DNA of 64,000 nucleotides from Burkholderia sp. (GTDB lineage: Bacteria; Pseudomonadota; Gammaproteobacteria; Burkholderiales; Burkholderiaceae): NCBI GenBank assembly GCA_040954445.1, contig CP144362.1, positions 310,001 through 374,000 on the forward strand, read 5' to 3'. This document shows, piece after piece, positions 50,681-59,671 of this stretch; the first letter of the stretch is position 1, and each line of letters begins with the position of its first letter. The position numbers and the translations under genes were made by a program. The notes under the pieces are model-generated. The model did no database searches. It saw only the letters and a program-made list of their open reading frames with translations, and was not told the DNA's origin.

Positions 50681-50715
50681 GGCGTTGTTGCATAAATCGA
50701 GTGTGAGGACGCAAT
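50681..50715 (-). mobile_element. 35-bp IS right-end fragment
   Basis: GGCGTTGTTGCATAAATC plus 17 bp of right-end sequence, immediately followed by another complete end at 50716. Three IS ends thus lie in the same orientation within 160 bp. Confidence 0.75.
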
Positions 50716-51357
50716 GGCGTTGTTGCATAAATCGAACGTGAGGACGCCATGGCATCGGACGGGCATAATTCAGGCGATACGAACGGATTGCGGACGAGCG
50801 AGGTCCGCCATGCGGTTGATGACGCCGACGCGAATGGAGACCTCGGTCGCCTGCGCCTCGATGTGACGCGACCAGAGACAGTTGCCGGTGAGGGTCTTGA
50901 ACCGATACATCGCATTCTCGGCAAGCGATCGCCGGTGGGAGCCACTGTCTTGCTTCCATTCTCGACGACCGTCACGGGCAATTGCATCAACCGCGCCATT
51001 ACGCCACGCCGCACCGGGCATATCCGCTGGCCAATGCACGGCACCCTCGCGTGGCGGAATCGCAGGAATAGCACTGCGTGCAGCAATGGCCGCATGGCAT
51101 GGCTTTGTGTCGTAGGCACCATCACCGCCGATGACATTGATTTGTTTTTCGCGTGGAATCTGGTCGAGCAACTTGGCCAGAGCGTCACCGTCAGCCACAT
51201 TCTGATTCGTCATTAGCGCGGCATGCACTTGACCCGTATTCGCGTTGAGCGCGAGATGGACTTTACGCCACGTGCGCCGCTTCGAGTAGCCGTGCTGGCG
51301 CACCTTCCCCATTCACCTGCTCTATAGACCTTCAGACCGGTGCTGTCGACAACCAGA
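50716..51357 (-). mobile_element. IS903-group element, right part
   Basis: The right end and catalytic half of a transposase (from [15 protein letters not shown] to RPQSVRIA at 50770) with a frame change at WKV (51305). It is cut at 51357 by the left end of the next copy. Confidence 0.88.
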
Positions 51358-52647
51358 GGCGTTGTTGCATAAATCGAGCGAGATCCGTTGACGTTTACGC
51401 GCAACGGTCGCGGGGCCAGCCTCCTATCAAGTCAGATTCCACAGTAATTGCCTAATTTTTGCCAAGAAAATGCGCAAGGACATACACAAGAAAGGTGAGC
51501 CGAAGGCACGCTACCGTGTCAGGAATTAGGCGGCCTATAATGAAGGCCTGATCAACCGGGGGAACGTAACAATATGGATAGATGAAGCCGTCCTTGCCAG
51601 AATACCCGATGCCATACCCACACGTGGTCGCCCGTGTCTATACGGCGATACGCTGATTCAGGCATTACTTGGCGTGAAGACCGTCTATCGACTGACGTTG
51701 CGCGCCCTGCAAGGTTTCACCCAAAGTCTGCGCGATCTGGCCTTCCCGAGCTTGCCGGTGCCGAATTACACCACGCTCTGTCGCCGGGCCAAAACGCTTG
51801 ATGTCAAACTGCCGATCCTTCGTGACAATGAACCAGATCCATCTGGTTGTCGACAGCACCGGTCTGAAGGTCTATGGAGAAGGTGAATGGAAGGTGCGCC
51901 AGCACGGCTACTCGAAGCGGCGCACGTGGCGTAAAGTCCATCTCGCGCTCAACGCGAATACGGGTCAAGTGCATGCCGCGCTAATGACAAATCAGAATGT
52001 GGCTGACGGTGACGCTCTGGCCAAGTTGCTCGACCAAATTCCACGCGAAAAAAAATCAATGTGGCGTTGTTGCATAAATCATGCGCGAGGACGCAATGGC
52101 ATCGACGGGCATATTGATCACGAATTTCGGATCAATAATTTCAGGCGATATGAACGGATTGCGGACGAGCGAGGTCCGCAATCCGTTCCATTGCGTCCTC
52201 ACACTCGATTTATGCAACAACGCCAATCAATGTCATCGGCGGCGGTGCCTACGACACCAAGCCATGCCATGCGGCCATTACACGCAGTGCTGTTCTTTCG
52301 ATTCTGCCACGCGAGGGTGCCGCTCATTGGCCAGGGGATACACCCGGTGCGGCGTGGCGTAACGGCGCAGTTGATGCAATTGCCCGTGACGGTCGTCGAG
52401 AATGGAAGAAAGACAGTGGCTACCACCGGCGATCGCTTGCCGAAAATGCGATGTATCGGTTTAAGGCGCTCACCGGAAACTATCTCTGGGCGCGTCACAT
52501 CGACGCGCAGGCGACCGGGGTTGCCGTTCGCGTCGGCGTAATCAACCGCATGAGGCGGACCTCACTCGTCCGCAATCCGTTGTGTATCGCCTGAAATTAA
52601 GCTAGTCCATGTCATTGCTTCCCCTCGCTAGATTTATGCAACAACGC
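51358..52647 (+). mobile_element. IS903-group element, full length, interrupted by a mini-element
   Basis: Without the inserted 162-bp mini-element and its 9-bp duplication this copy would be about 1119 bp. The transposase has an in-frame stop for the usual Trp (GTCAGGAATTAGGCGGCC, 51520-51537), a one-base insertion at 51834, the mini-element at 52063, and small deletions further on. It is non-functional. The right end is slightly changed (ACAACGCA). Confidence 0.9.
52063..52224. mobile_element. IS-derived hairpin mini-element (MITE), 162 bp, with 9-bp target duplication
   Basis: Both IS-type ends are perfect. It is flanked by AATCAATGT at 52054-52062 and 52225-52233, a perfect 9-bp duplication, the size made by IS903. 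The body carries the 24-bp ATTGATCACGAATTTCGGATCAAT insert and the palindromic ACGAGCGAGGT centre. It has no coding capacity, so it must have moved by transposase supplied in trans. Confidence 0.93.
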
Positions 52648-52688
52648 ATCGTAATATGCTGGATTACTATTCGTCAGCTTCGCCCCAC

Positions 52689-53558
52689 ATGTCCAGACCG
52701 ACCGACTGCGCGTCAAAAGACTCTACCACCGCGCCAGTCGGCATCTTCGATTCTGGGCTAGGCGGTCTCTCGGTACTGCGCGCCTTGCGCGCGCAGCTTC
52801 CAGAGGAATCCTTCGTCTACGTCGCCGATTCGCGCCATGCGCCTTATGGCGAGCGCTACGACGCCTTTATCATCGAACGTACGCTGGCGATTGGTGAATG
52901 GCTGGCTGCGCCCGGTGCCAAGGCGCTAGTGGTGGCCTGCAACACAGCCACCGCGCAGTCGATCGGCGTGGTGCGTGAGAAACTCTCGATTCCGCTGGTG
53001 GGCGTCGAGCCTGGCATCAAGCCGGCCACCCTCGCTTCGCGTAGTCGGGTGGCCGGCGTGCTGGCCACCGCCGCGACGCTGCGCAGTGCGCGCTTCGAAT
53101 CTCTGATCGAACGCTACGCCGCTGACTGCCGCTTCCTGCGCCAGCCTGGCCATGGGCTGGTGGAGGCGATCGAACGCGGGGATACCGGCTCGCCCGCGCT
53201 GCGCGCCCTGCTCGCCGGCTATCTCGAGCCGATGCTGGCCGCCGGTGCCGACACGCTGGTGCTCGGCTGCACCCATTACCCCTTCCTCGATGCAACAATC
53301 CGCGAATTGACTCAGGATTGTCTGACCCTGATTGACACCAGCGAGGCGATCGCACGACAGCTCGCGCGCGTGCTCGCTGAGCACGGCCTGTGCGCGCCGT
53401 CTGGCGCTGCTGCTCGCCCGCCACGGCTGTATTCGACCGATGACGGCAGTCGCCTTCAGGCGTTCGCGACCGCCCTGCTGGGCCTTGACACGCCGGCCAC
53501 CGAGACGGTAGAGATTGCTTCGCCGCGCTGCGCTGTATATAGCTCCCTACCAGCCTAA
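52689..53558 (+). CDS. murI: glutamate racemase
   Basis: This 289-aa enzyme makes D-glutamate for peptidoglycan. Both catalytic cysteines are in place: VACNTATAQS (about residue 87) and LGCTHYPFLD (about residue 198). The N-terminus PVGIFDSGLGGLSVLRAL is typical. I start at 52689 (MSRPTDCASKD); an ATG at 52656 is possible but weaker. The gene starts 42 bp after an IS end, and its 3' side touches another truncated IS. Confidence 0.93.
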   Translation: MSRPTDCASKDSTTAPVGIFDSGLGGLSVLRALRAQLPEESFVYVADSRHAPYGERYDAFIIERTLAIGEWLAAPGAKALVVACNTATAQSIGVVREKLSIPLVGVEPGIKPATLASRSRVAGVLATAATLRSARFESLIERYAADCRFLRQPGHGLVEAIERGDTGSPALRALLAGYLEPMLAAGADTLVLGCTHYPFLDATIRELTQDCLTLIDTSEAIARQLARVLAEHGLCAPSGAAARPPRLYSTDDGSRLQAFATALLGLDTPATETVEIASPRCAVYSSLPA

Positions 53559-53590
53559 GCCGCCTGCCTGACAGGCTTGCCACGCGATTT

Positions 53591-54600
53591 GGACATACAC
53601 AAGAAAGGTGAGCCGAAGGCACGCTACCGTGTCAGAAATTGGGCGGCCTATAATGAAGGCCTGATCAACCGGTGGAACGTGACGATATGGATAGATGAAG
53701 CCGTCCTTGCCAAAATACCCGACGGGGGGCCATATCCACGCGTGGTCGACCACGTCTATACGGGGCAATACGCTGATTCAGACATTACTTGGCGTGAAGA
53801 CCGTCTATCGACTAACGTTGCGCGCCTTGCAAGGTTTTACCCAAAGTCTGCGCGATTTGGCCTTCCCGAGCTTGCCGGTGCCGAATTACACCACGCTCTG
53901 TCGCCGGGCAAAAACGCTTGATGTCGAACTGCCGATCCTTCGTGACAATGAACCGATCTATCTGGTTGTCGACAGCACCGGTCTGAAGGTCTATGGAGAA
54001 GGTGAATGGAAGGTGCGCCAGCACGGCTACTCGAAGCGGCGCACGTGGCGTAAAGTCCATCTCGCGCTCAACGCGAATACGGGTCAAGTGCATGCCGCGC
54101 TAATGACGAATCAGAATGTGGCTGACGGTGACGCTCTGGCCAAGTTGCTCGACCAGATTCCACGCGAAGAACAAATCGATGTCATCGGCGGTGATGGTGC
54201 CTACGACACCAAGCCATGCCATGCGGCCATTGCTGCACGCAGTGCTATTCCTTCGATTCCGCCACGCGAGGGTGCTGCTCATTGGCCAGCGGATATGCTC
54301 GGTGCGGCGTGGCGTAATGGGCCGGTTGATGCACTTGCCCGTGACGGTCGTCGAAAATGGCACCAAGACAGCGGCTACCACCGGCGATCGCTTGCCGAGA
54401 ATGCGATGTATCGGTTCCAGACCCTCACCGGCAACTGTCTCTGGGCGCGTCACATCGACGCGCAGGCGACCGGGGTCGCCGTTCGCATCGGCGTAATCAA
54501 CCGCATGGCGGACCTCTCTCGTCCGCAATCCGTTTGTATCGCCTGAAATTATGCCCGTCGATGCCACTGCCTCCTCGCGCTCGATTTATGTAACAACGCC
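53591..54600 (+). mobile_element. IS903-group element, left end missing, transposase frameshifted
   Basis: The left terminal repeat and start codon are gone (the match begins at GACATACACAAGAAAGGTGAG, codon 4 of the transposase). A 10-bp insertion near 53728 shifts the frame. The remainder (53750-54546) is an intact catalytic region. The right end reads ATGTAACAACGCC. Confidence 0.88.
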
Positions 54601-54836
54601 CCAGGCGACAACTATTCTGACGCGGGGTCACTTCCCGTAGTGACAAGCACTGCCTACGTTTTTCGCTTTGCGCGGAGTGTCAAGTATTGAATAAAAAATC
54701 ATTAAAATCAATGTGATATAGATTAAAAATTAATGATATCCACAGGTTTGCCAACAAAAACTGTGGATAACTCTGGCTTTGTCGGATTTGGGCGGTACCC
54801 CATTCGTAGTTGTAGGTAGCGTTCTCTCCAGAAATC
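54601..54836. other. AT-rich intergenic region with DnaA-box-like sites
   Basis: An AT-rich stretch (about 54690-54735) is followed by ATATCCACA (54736-54744, one mismatch to TTATCCACA) and the exact complement TGTGGATAA (54762-54770). No gene is seen. It could be an origin-like or DnaA-regulated segment, or chance. Confidence 0.5.
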
Positions 54837-54888
54837 GGCGTTGTTGCATAAATCGAGCGTGAGGACGCAATGGCATCGACAGGCGATG
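54837..54888 (-). mobile_element. IS right-end fragment downstream of the ferritin-like gene
   Basis: GGCGTTGTTGCATAAATC and about 30 bp of right-end sequence up to GGCATCGACAGG, directly abutting the stop of the next gene. Confidence 0.75.
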
Positions 54889-54889
54889 C

Positions 54890-55450
54890 TCAGTTCACGT
54901 TCTTATTCAGCGCCGGCGGCAGACCTTCCAACAGATCGGCCATTTCTTTGGCGTGCTCTTCCTCCACCGCGAGGATTTGCTCAAATACGCGGCGCGTGGT
55001 TGGATCCCGATCGCCAATGTACTGGATCATCTCGAGATAGCTATCGATCGCGATGCGCTCGGCCACTAGGTCTTCGTTGATCATCTCGACCAGCGTGCCG
55101 CCTTCCACGTACTCGGCATGGCTGTGCTTCGCGAGTTGGTTCGGTGCGAGATCTGGGCTGCCGCCGAGCTGGACGATGCGCGCCGCGATCGTATCTGCGT
55201 GGCTTTGTTCCTCGTTCGAGTGCGCGAGGAATTCTTCGGCGATGCCAGACGAGTGGATGCCCTTGGCCATGAAGTGATGGTGCCGATAGCGCAGCATGCA
55301 GACGATCTCGGTGGCCAGCGCCTCGTTGAGCAGGCGCAGCACCGTTTCGCGGTCCGCGTGGTAACCGGCGGTCACAGCACCTTCGTCGACATGCTGGCGG
55401 GCGCGTTCGCGCAGGGTTTTCACATCCGTCAATTGCGTATTGTGGGCCAT
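54890..55450 (-). CDS. bacterioferritin-like / ferritin-like domain protein
   Basis: This 186-aa protein has a four-helix ferritin-like fold with diiron ligands. The patterns are EALATEIVCMLRYRHHHF (first Glu about residue 45), EEFLAHSNEEQSHADTIAARI (EEQSH), EDLVAERIAIDSYLEMI and EEEHAKEMADLL. Such proteins oxidise and store iron or protect from peroxide. It is longer at the N-terminus (about 25 residues) than classical Bfr, and I see no clear haem-ligand methionine. The start at 55450 (MAHNTQLTDVKTLRERA) follows AAGAGGAACTGCG. Confidence 0.85.
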   Translation of the reverse strand: MAHNTQLTDVKTLRERARQHVDEGAVTAGYHADRETVLRLLNEALATEIVCMLRYRHHHFMAKGIHSSGIAEEFLAHSNEEQSHADTIAARIVQLGGSPDLAPNQLAKHSHAEYVEGGTLVEMINEDLVAERIAIDSYLEMIQYIGDRDPTTRRVFEQILAVEEEHAKEMADLLEGLPPALNKNVN

Positions 55451-55682
55451 CGCAGTTCCTCTTTAGCGGTTTGTCAAATAAGACGTCGGCTGGCATCTCG
55501 CCGTGGGGCTAAGCCGGCTGCCTCCGGCGATAATCAAGCAGGAGCCGTGCCTGTTGCAGCAAGAAAACGTGGCGAGCGCGATGCCGCAGAGCTTTGTGCG
55601 AGCGCGCACGACGGCGCTGATTGGAAGGGCCTTGTGGCGCAAGCATGGGCGAGCTTGGCGGGAAGCGCTTTGTAATTTATAC
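55451..55682. other. intergenic region, no gene recognised
   Basis: These 232 bp lie between the ferritin-like gene start and the mini-element. They probably include the ferritin-like gene promoter, but no clear box pair is seen. Confidence 0.35.
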
Positions 55683-55844
55683 AGCGTTGTTGCATAAATC
55701 GAGCGCGAGGACGCAATGGCATCGACGGGCATATTGATCACGAATTTCGGATCAATAATTTCAGGCGATATAAACGGATTGCGGACGAGCGAGGTCCGCA
55801 ATCCGTTCCATTGCGTCCTCACACTCGATTTATGCAACAACACC
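55683..55844. mobile_element. IS-derived hairpin mini-element (MITE), 162 bp
   Basis: Same length and nearly the same sequence as the copy at 52063, with one changed base in each end (AGCGTTG and CAACACC). Flanks (AATTTATAC / CTTCATTCT) do not match. It lies directly upstream of thiL and its right end reads in frame into it. Confidence 0.88.
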
Positions 55845-55912
55845 CTTCATTCTTGAAGCTGCCCACCGCTTTACAATATTCGCCCTTAATCTGCTCGCCG
55901 GAACCGTTCGCC

Positions 55913-56914
55913 GTGGCTGCGTCCCCGTTGTCAGAATTCTCCCTGATCGACCGCTATTTTACGCGCCGTGCACAGCGCTCCAGCGCCTGTGCCGTGCTCG
56001 GCATCGGCGATGATTGCGCCTTGCTGGCACCCAAGCCCGGCACGATACTGGCGATTTCGACGGACATGCTGGTGGAAGGCCGGCACTTCTTCCACGAAGT
56101 ACCGCCGCGCGCGCTCGGCCACAAGACGCTGGCCGTCAACCTCTCTGACCTCGCCGCGATGGGTGCCCAACCACGCGCCTTCACGCTCGCCTTCGCGCTG
56201 CCGCGCGCAGACGCCGACTGGCTCGACGCGTTCGCCGACGGTTTGTTTACGATTGCCAATCGGCACGGCTGCGAGCTAGTCGGCGGTGATACTACCAGCG
56301 GGCCGCTCAATCTCTGCGTGACCGTGTTCGGCGACGTCGACCCTGAGCGCGCGCTGCGCCGCGACGCGGCATGCGCTGGCGACGAGGTCTGGGTTTCAGG
56401 CACGCTCGGCGACGCGCGGGCCGGGCTCGGCGTAGCGCGCGGCGAATGGGCGACCGGAGAGGCCGAGGCTGCGGTATTTCGCCGCGCACTCGAATGGCCT
56501 GAGCCGCGCGTCACGCTTGGCCTCGCGCTGGCTGGCGTGGCGCATGCCGCGCTGGATCTTTCCGACGGGCTGGTGGGCGACTTGCGGCACATCCTCGAGC
56601 GCTCGAGGGTGGCGGCCGAGATCGACGTCCACGCGGTGCCACGCTCGGCGGCGCTCGCCACGCTTGCGCCCGAGCTGCAGCGGACCTGCACGCTGGCCGG
56701 CGGCGATGATTACGAACTCTGCTTCACCGCGCCGGTCGGCGCGCACTCGACCGTGCTGGCCGCCTCCGAGACGAGCGGCGTGCCGGTCACGCGGATTGGC
56801 ACAATCCGCGCGCTGGCCGCGGGAGAGACGCCCGGGATTCGCTGGCGCGACAGCCAGGGCACGCCGCTCTCGCTGACCCTGCAGGGCTTCGGCCATTTCC
56901 ATGACGAGCAGTGA
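55913..56914 (+). CDS. thiL: thiamine-monophosphate kinase
   Basis: This enzyme phosphorylates thiamine monophosphate to thiamine pyrophosphate. Family motifs are all present: SEFSLIDRYF, GIGDDCALL, STDMLVEGRHF, LAVNLSDLAAMGAQPRAF, GGDTTSGP, ALDLSDGLVGDL and LAGGDDYELCFTAP. I choose GTG at 55913, giving 333 aa and a near-normal N-terminus. The frame is open back to 55811, where ATG codons from the mini-element (MRPHTRFMQQ) could also start translation. TTACAATAT near 55871 may be a -10 box. pgpA, the usual next gene, is missing. Confidence 0.9.
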   Translation: MAASPLSEFSLIDRYFTRRAQRSSACAVLGIGDDCALLAPKPGTILAISTDMLVEGRHFFHEVPPRALGHKTLAVNLSDLAAMGAQPRAFTLAFALPRADADWLDAFADGLFTIANRHGCELVGGDTTSGPLNLCVTVFGDVDPERALRRDAACAGDEVWVSGTLGDARAGLGVARGEWATGEAEAAVFRRALEWPEPRVTLGLALAGVAHAALDLSDGLVGDLRHILERSRVAAEIDVHAVPRSAALATLAPELQRTCTLAGGDDYELCFTAPVGAHSTVLAASETSGVPVTRIGTIRALAAGETPGIRWRDSQGTPLSLTLQGFGHFHDEQ

Positions 56915-56928
56915 CCCTCACGCGCGAC

Positions 56929-56975
56929 GGCGTTGTTGCATAAATCGAGCGTGAGGACGCAATGGCAACAACGCC
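56929..56975. mobile_element. 47-bp IS micro-remnant
   Basis: GGCGTTGTTGCATAAATC plus right-end sequence to GACGCAATGG, then CAACAACGCC: two IS ends almost back to back. It matches the 48-bp remnant at 5522 in inverted form. Confidence 0.75.
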
Positions 56976-57106
56976 ATTAATAACTCCCAAGGGGACACCG
57001 CCCGTTTCCACGGAAATACGGATGGAACGATCGCCCGGGTTGCAACGGGGTTGCAACGAGATACAATGCTTCACGGCTAGGGCTTTACAAGCCTGCCTCT
57101 GTCACT

Positions 57107-59524
57107 CTAGAAATGCTGCGAACCGGAAAAATTGTCGAACTTCGTGTAAGGCCCAAGGAATGTGAGCCGAACCGATCCGATCGGTCCATTGCGCTGCTTG
57201 CCGATGATGATCTCGGCGGTACCCTTATCGGGGCTGTCCGGGTTGTACACTTCGTCGCGGTAGATGAACAGGATCACGTCTGCATCCTGTTCGATTGCAC
57301 CTGATTCGCGCAGGTCCGACATTACCGGGCGCTTGTTGGGCCGCTGTTCCAGGCCGCGGTTGAGTTGCGACAATGCGATCAGCGGCACGTCAAGTTCCTT
57401 GGCCAGGCTTTTGAGCGAACGTGAGATTGCGGATATTTCCGTGGCACGGTTTTCGCCCTGTGAGGAACCCGTCATCAGCTGCAGATAGTCAACCACGATC
57501 AAGCCGAGCTTGCCGCATTGCCGCGCCAGGCGTCGCGCACGCGAGCGCAGTTCCATCGGGTTCAGGCCACCGGTCTCATCGATGAAAAGCTGTGCCTCGC
57601 TCATCTTCTGCACAGCATGCGTGAGCTTCGGCCAATCCTCGTCGGTTAGCCTCCCGGTGCGCATCCGGTGGTGGTCGAGCCGACCGACCGAGCCGAGCAT
57701 ACGCATTACCAACTGGCTGCCCGGCATTTCCATCGAGAACACCGCCACTGGCAGGCCGTATTCGACGGCCACGTATTCTCCGACGTTCATCGAGAAGGCG
57801 GTGTTGTGTGTGACGACGTAGTCATCGGTAATGTACAGTCGGGTCGGATGCGAAACCGAGATGCACTGCGTTTGCGTGACACGGGTCGGCTCGATCGAGA
57901 CGATCACCGGCATCTTGCGCCGCGGGCGACCGAATGCCAGGCGCTCGCGCTTGCCCTCGAACAGAAAAAGGCTCTGCGGATCGGAATGACTGATGGTACA
58001 ACAGGCATGGGCCGTCACGCCGTCACGACGTTCACCCTGATACGTATGAGCCGTCGCCTTCTCGCTGATCGAGCACCAGGCACCGAGCGATCGAGCCAGT
58101 TCGCAGACGTCGCGCGCCAGTTGTAGGCTCGCCGTTGAATAACGGACCGTACCCGAGGACTCGACACAGCCTTCAGTATCGAGCAGGCCGCGCAGCAGGT
58201 CTAGGCGCACGGACTTCTCGGCATCCAGGTAGGCGCGCGGGATGAACTTTTCATGGCTCATGCAGCCCCACAGACCCAGCGCCTCGAGCGCCTCCTTGAG
58301 GGGATTGACCTGCTGGAGCTCGATCTCTCCGCTGGCAGCCCGGCGTTTGATGCGCCAGTCGTACCGGTCCCCGTGCTCGAGTTCGAGGCAGGCATCGACG
58401 CGCTCGCGCATCCGCGCCAGGACCGCCTCGACCTTCACGCTGAAGAGCAGCGCAGTGCCGCCCAGCGCGCCGTCACCGAGCAAGGCACCCAGCACCCATC
58501 CGTCGACCGGCAAGGGCTCGGCGTGCCCGAACTCCTCTTCGTGCAGGTCGATCCACAGCCGATTGCGATAGCGCTTGCGTGTCAGCAGGGTGCGGATCTC
58601 GGCCGTATTCAGCACGCGCGGCTTGTCCCAGCCGCGGTAATGGATGCGCCAGAGGTGCTCGTCGCAGCACTCGGTGGAGCGACCGTCGGAGAAGCGCACG
58701 CGATGCACCTGGCGATCGCCCTGCGGATAACGACCGGTGACGAAGGAGGGCTTTCCGTCGATTGAAGCGAGCATGTCGCCTACTCGCAGTTCGCTCATCG
58801 TCTTCCAGCCGGTCAGCATCCTGATACGGGCATCAAGCGGCTGGGCCTTGCCCATCGACGGTCGACCGGCCACGATGATTAACTCCCCGCCATGCATCCC
58901 CGAGGTCATCCGGTCCAGGTCGAGGAAGCCGGTCGGCGTTCCAGTCACGTCGCTCGGATTGGCCGTATGGTACAGCGTATCGATCCGCTCCACCACCTGG
59001 GTCAGTAGAGGCCCGATTTCCAGGAAGCCCTGAGTCCCGCGCGCGCCATCCTCAGCGATCGAAAACACCTTCGACTCAGCCTCGTCGAGCAACTGGCGGA
59101 TTTCCTTGCCCTGCGGATTGAAGGCGTCGGCGGAAATCTCGTCGGCCACCGACACCAGCCGGCGCAGCACCGCCCGATCGCGTACGATTTCAGCGTAGCG
59201 ACGGATATTGGCCGCGCTCGGCGTGTTCTGCGCCAGCGCGTTCAAGTAGACAAGGCCGCCCACGTCAGCGGCCTTCCCGGTCGTGACCAGCGCCTCGTAG
59301 ACGGTCACCACGTCGGCTGGCCGAGTGCCGGCAATAAGCCGACCGATGTGCTCGTAGATCAGCCGGTGGTCGTAGCGGTAGAAATCCTGTTGGGACAGAA
59401 AGTCGGCGATACGGTCCCAGGCGGCGTTGTCGAGCAGGAGGCCGCCCAGCACAGATTGCTCGGCATCAACCGAGTGCGGAGGGACTTTCAGCGATTCGAG
59501 TTGGAGATCTTGCGGCACGTTCAT
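57107..59524 (-). CDS. dnaB: replicative DNA helicase DnaB containing an intein
   Basis: The 805-aa frame is a 457-aa DnaB helicase interrupted by a 348-aa intein. The DnaB parts are complete. The N-terminal domain (PPHSVDAEQSVLGGLLLDNAAWD) interacts with primase. The RecA-like motor has Walker A GRPSMGK|T split by the intein, Walker B LIVVDYLQLM, the H3/H4 region (IALSQLNRGLEQRPNKRPVMSDLRESGAIEQDADVI), and an arginine-finger-containing C-terminus. It unwinds DNA at the replication fork. Because the Walker A loop is split, helicase activity requires protein splicing. It follows rplI in the rpsF-priB-rpsR-rplI order; a terminator-like hairpin lies between rplI and dnaB. Confidence 0.96.
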   Translation of the reverse strand: MNVPQDLQLESLKVPPHSVDAEQSVLGGLLLDNAAWDRIADFLSQQDFYRYDHRLIYEHIGRLIAGTRPADVVTVYEALVTTGKAADVGGLVYLNALAQNTPSAANIRRYAEIVRDRAVLRRLVSVADEISADAFNPQGKEIRQLLDEAESKVFSIAEDGARGTQGFLEIGPLLTQVVERIDTLYHTANPSDVTGTPTGFLDLDRMTSGMHGGELIIVAGRPSMGKAQPLDARIRMLTGWKTMSELRVGDMLASIDGKPSFVTGRYPQGDRQVHRVRFSDGRSTECCDEHLWRIHYRGWDKPRVLNTAEIRTLLTRKRYRNRLWIDLHEEEFGHAEPLPVDGWVLGALLGDGALGGTALLFSVKVEAVLARMRERVDACLELEHGDRYDWRIKRRAASGEIELQQVNPLKEALEALGLWGCMSHEKFIPRAYLDAEKSVRLDLLRGLLDTEGCVESSGTVRYSTASLQLARDVCELARSLGAWCSISEKATAHTYQGERRDGVTAHACCTISHSDPQSLFLFEGKRERLAFGRPRRKMPVIVSIEPTRVTQTQCISVSHPTRLYITDDYVVTHNTAFSMNVGEYVAVEYGLPVAVFSMEMPGSQLVMRMLGSVGRLDHHRMRTGRLTDEDWPKLTHAVQKMSEAQLFIDETGGLNPMELRSRARRLARQCGKLGLIVVDYLQLMTGSSQGENRATEISAISRSLKSLAKELDVPLIALSQLNRGLEQRPNKRPVMSDLRESGAIEQDADVILFIYRDEVYNPDSPDKGTAEIIIGKQRNGPIGSVRLTFLGPYTKFDNFSGSQHF
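57803..58846 (-). other. DnaB intein with LAGLIDADG homing-endonuclease domain
   Basis: This 348-aa in-frame insertion (DnaB residues 227-574) lies between Lys and Thr of GRPSMGK|T. It begins with Ala (AQPLDARIRMLTGWKTMSELRVGDM, block A) rather than Cys or Ser. Block B (STECCDEHLW) has the conserved His. LAGLIDADG helices are WVLGALLGDGAL and LLRGLLDTEGCV. Blocks F/G are CISVSHPTRLYITDD and VVTHN, with Thr as the +1 residue. An alanine start is known from inteins that attack the downstream extein bond directly, including intein insertions at this helicase P-loop. All splicing and both endonuclease motifs look intact, so splicing and possibly homing are likely. Confidence 0.93.
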
Positions 59525-59585
59525 GACTTGAGATTATCGCGAAATGCGAGGGGGGCAGCGTCGGTCGGATGCGACGGCAAACAGA

Positions 59586-59620
59586 AAAGGCAGGGCCGGT
59601 TTACCGGACCCTGCCCTGTC
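59586..59620 (-). terminator. terminator-like hairpin between rplI and dnaB
   Basis: On the minus strand CAGGGTCCGGTAAACCGGCCCTG forms a long stem, followed by CCTTTTCTGTTT. It lies about 50-85 bp after rplI and 60 bp before dnaB, so it may lower dnaB expression relative to the ribosomal genes. Confidence 0.8.
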
Positions 59621-59671
59621 GTGGCGCGTAGCGATGGAGGCTACCCAGCGTCTGGAGGAATAGCGTGATAC

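Noticed and set aside
57107-59524. The central DnaB insertion as an IS or assembly insertion
   Set aside because: It keeps the frame exactly, has intein blocks A, B, F and G plus two LAGLIDADG helices, and lies precisely at GK|T of the P-loop.
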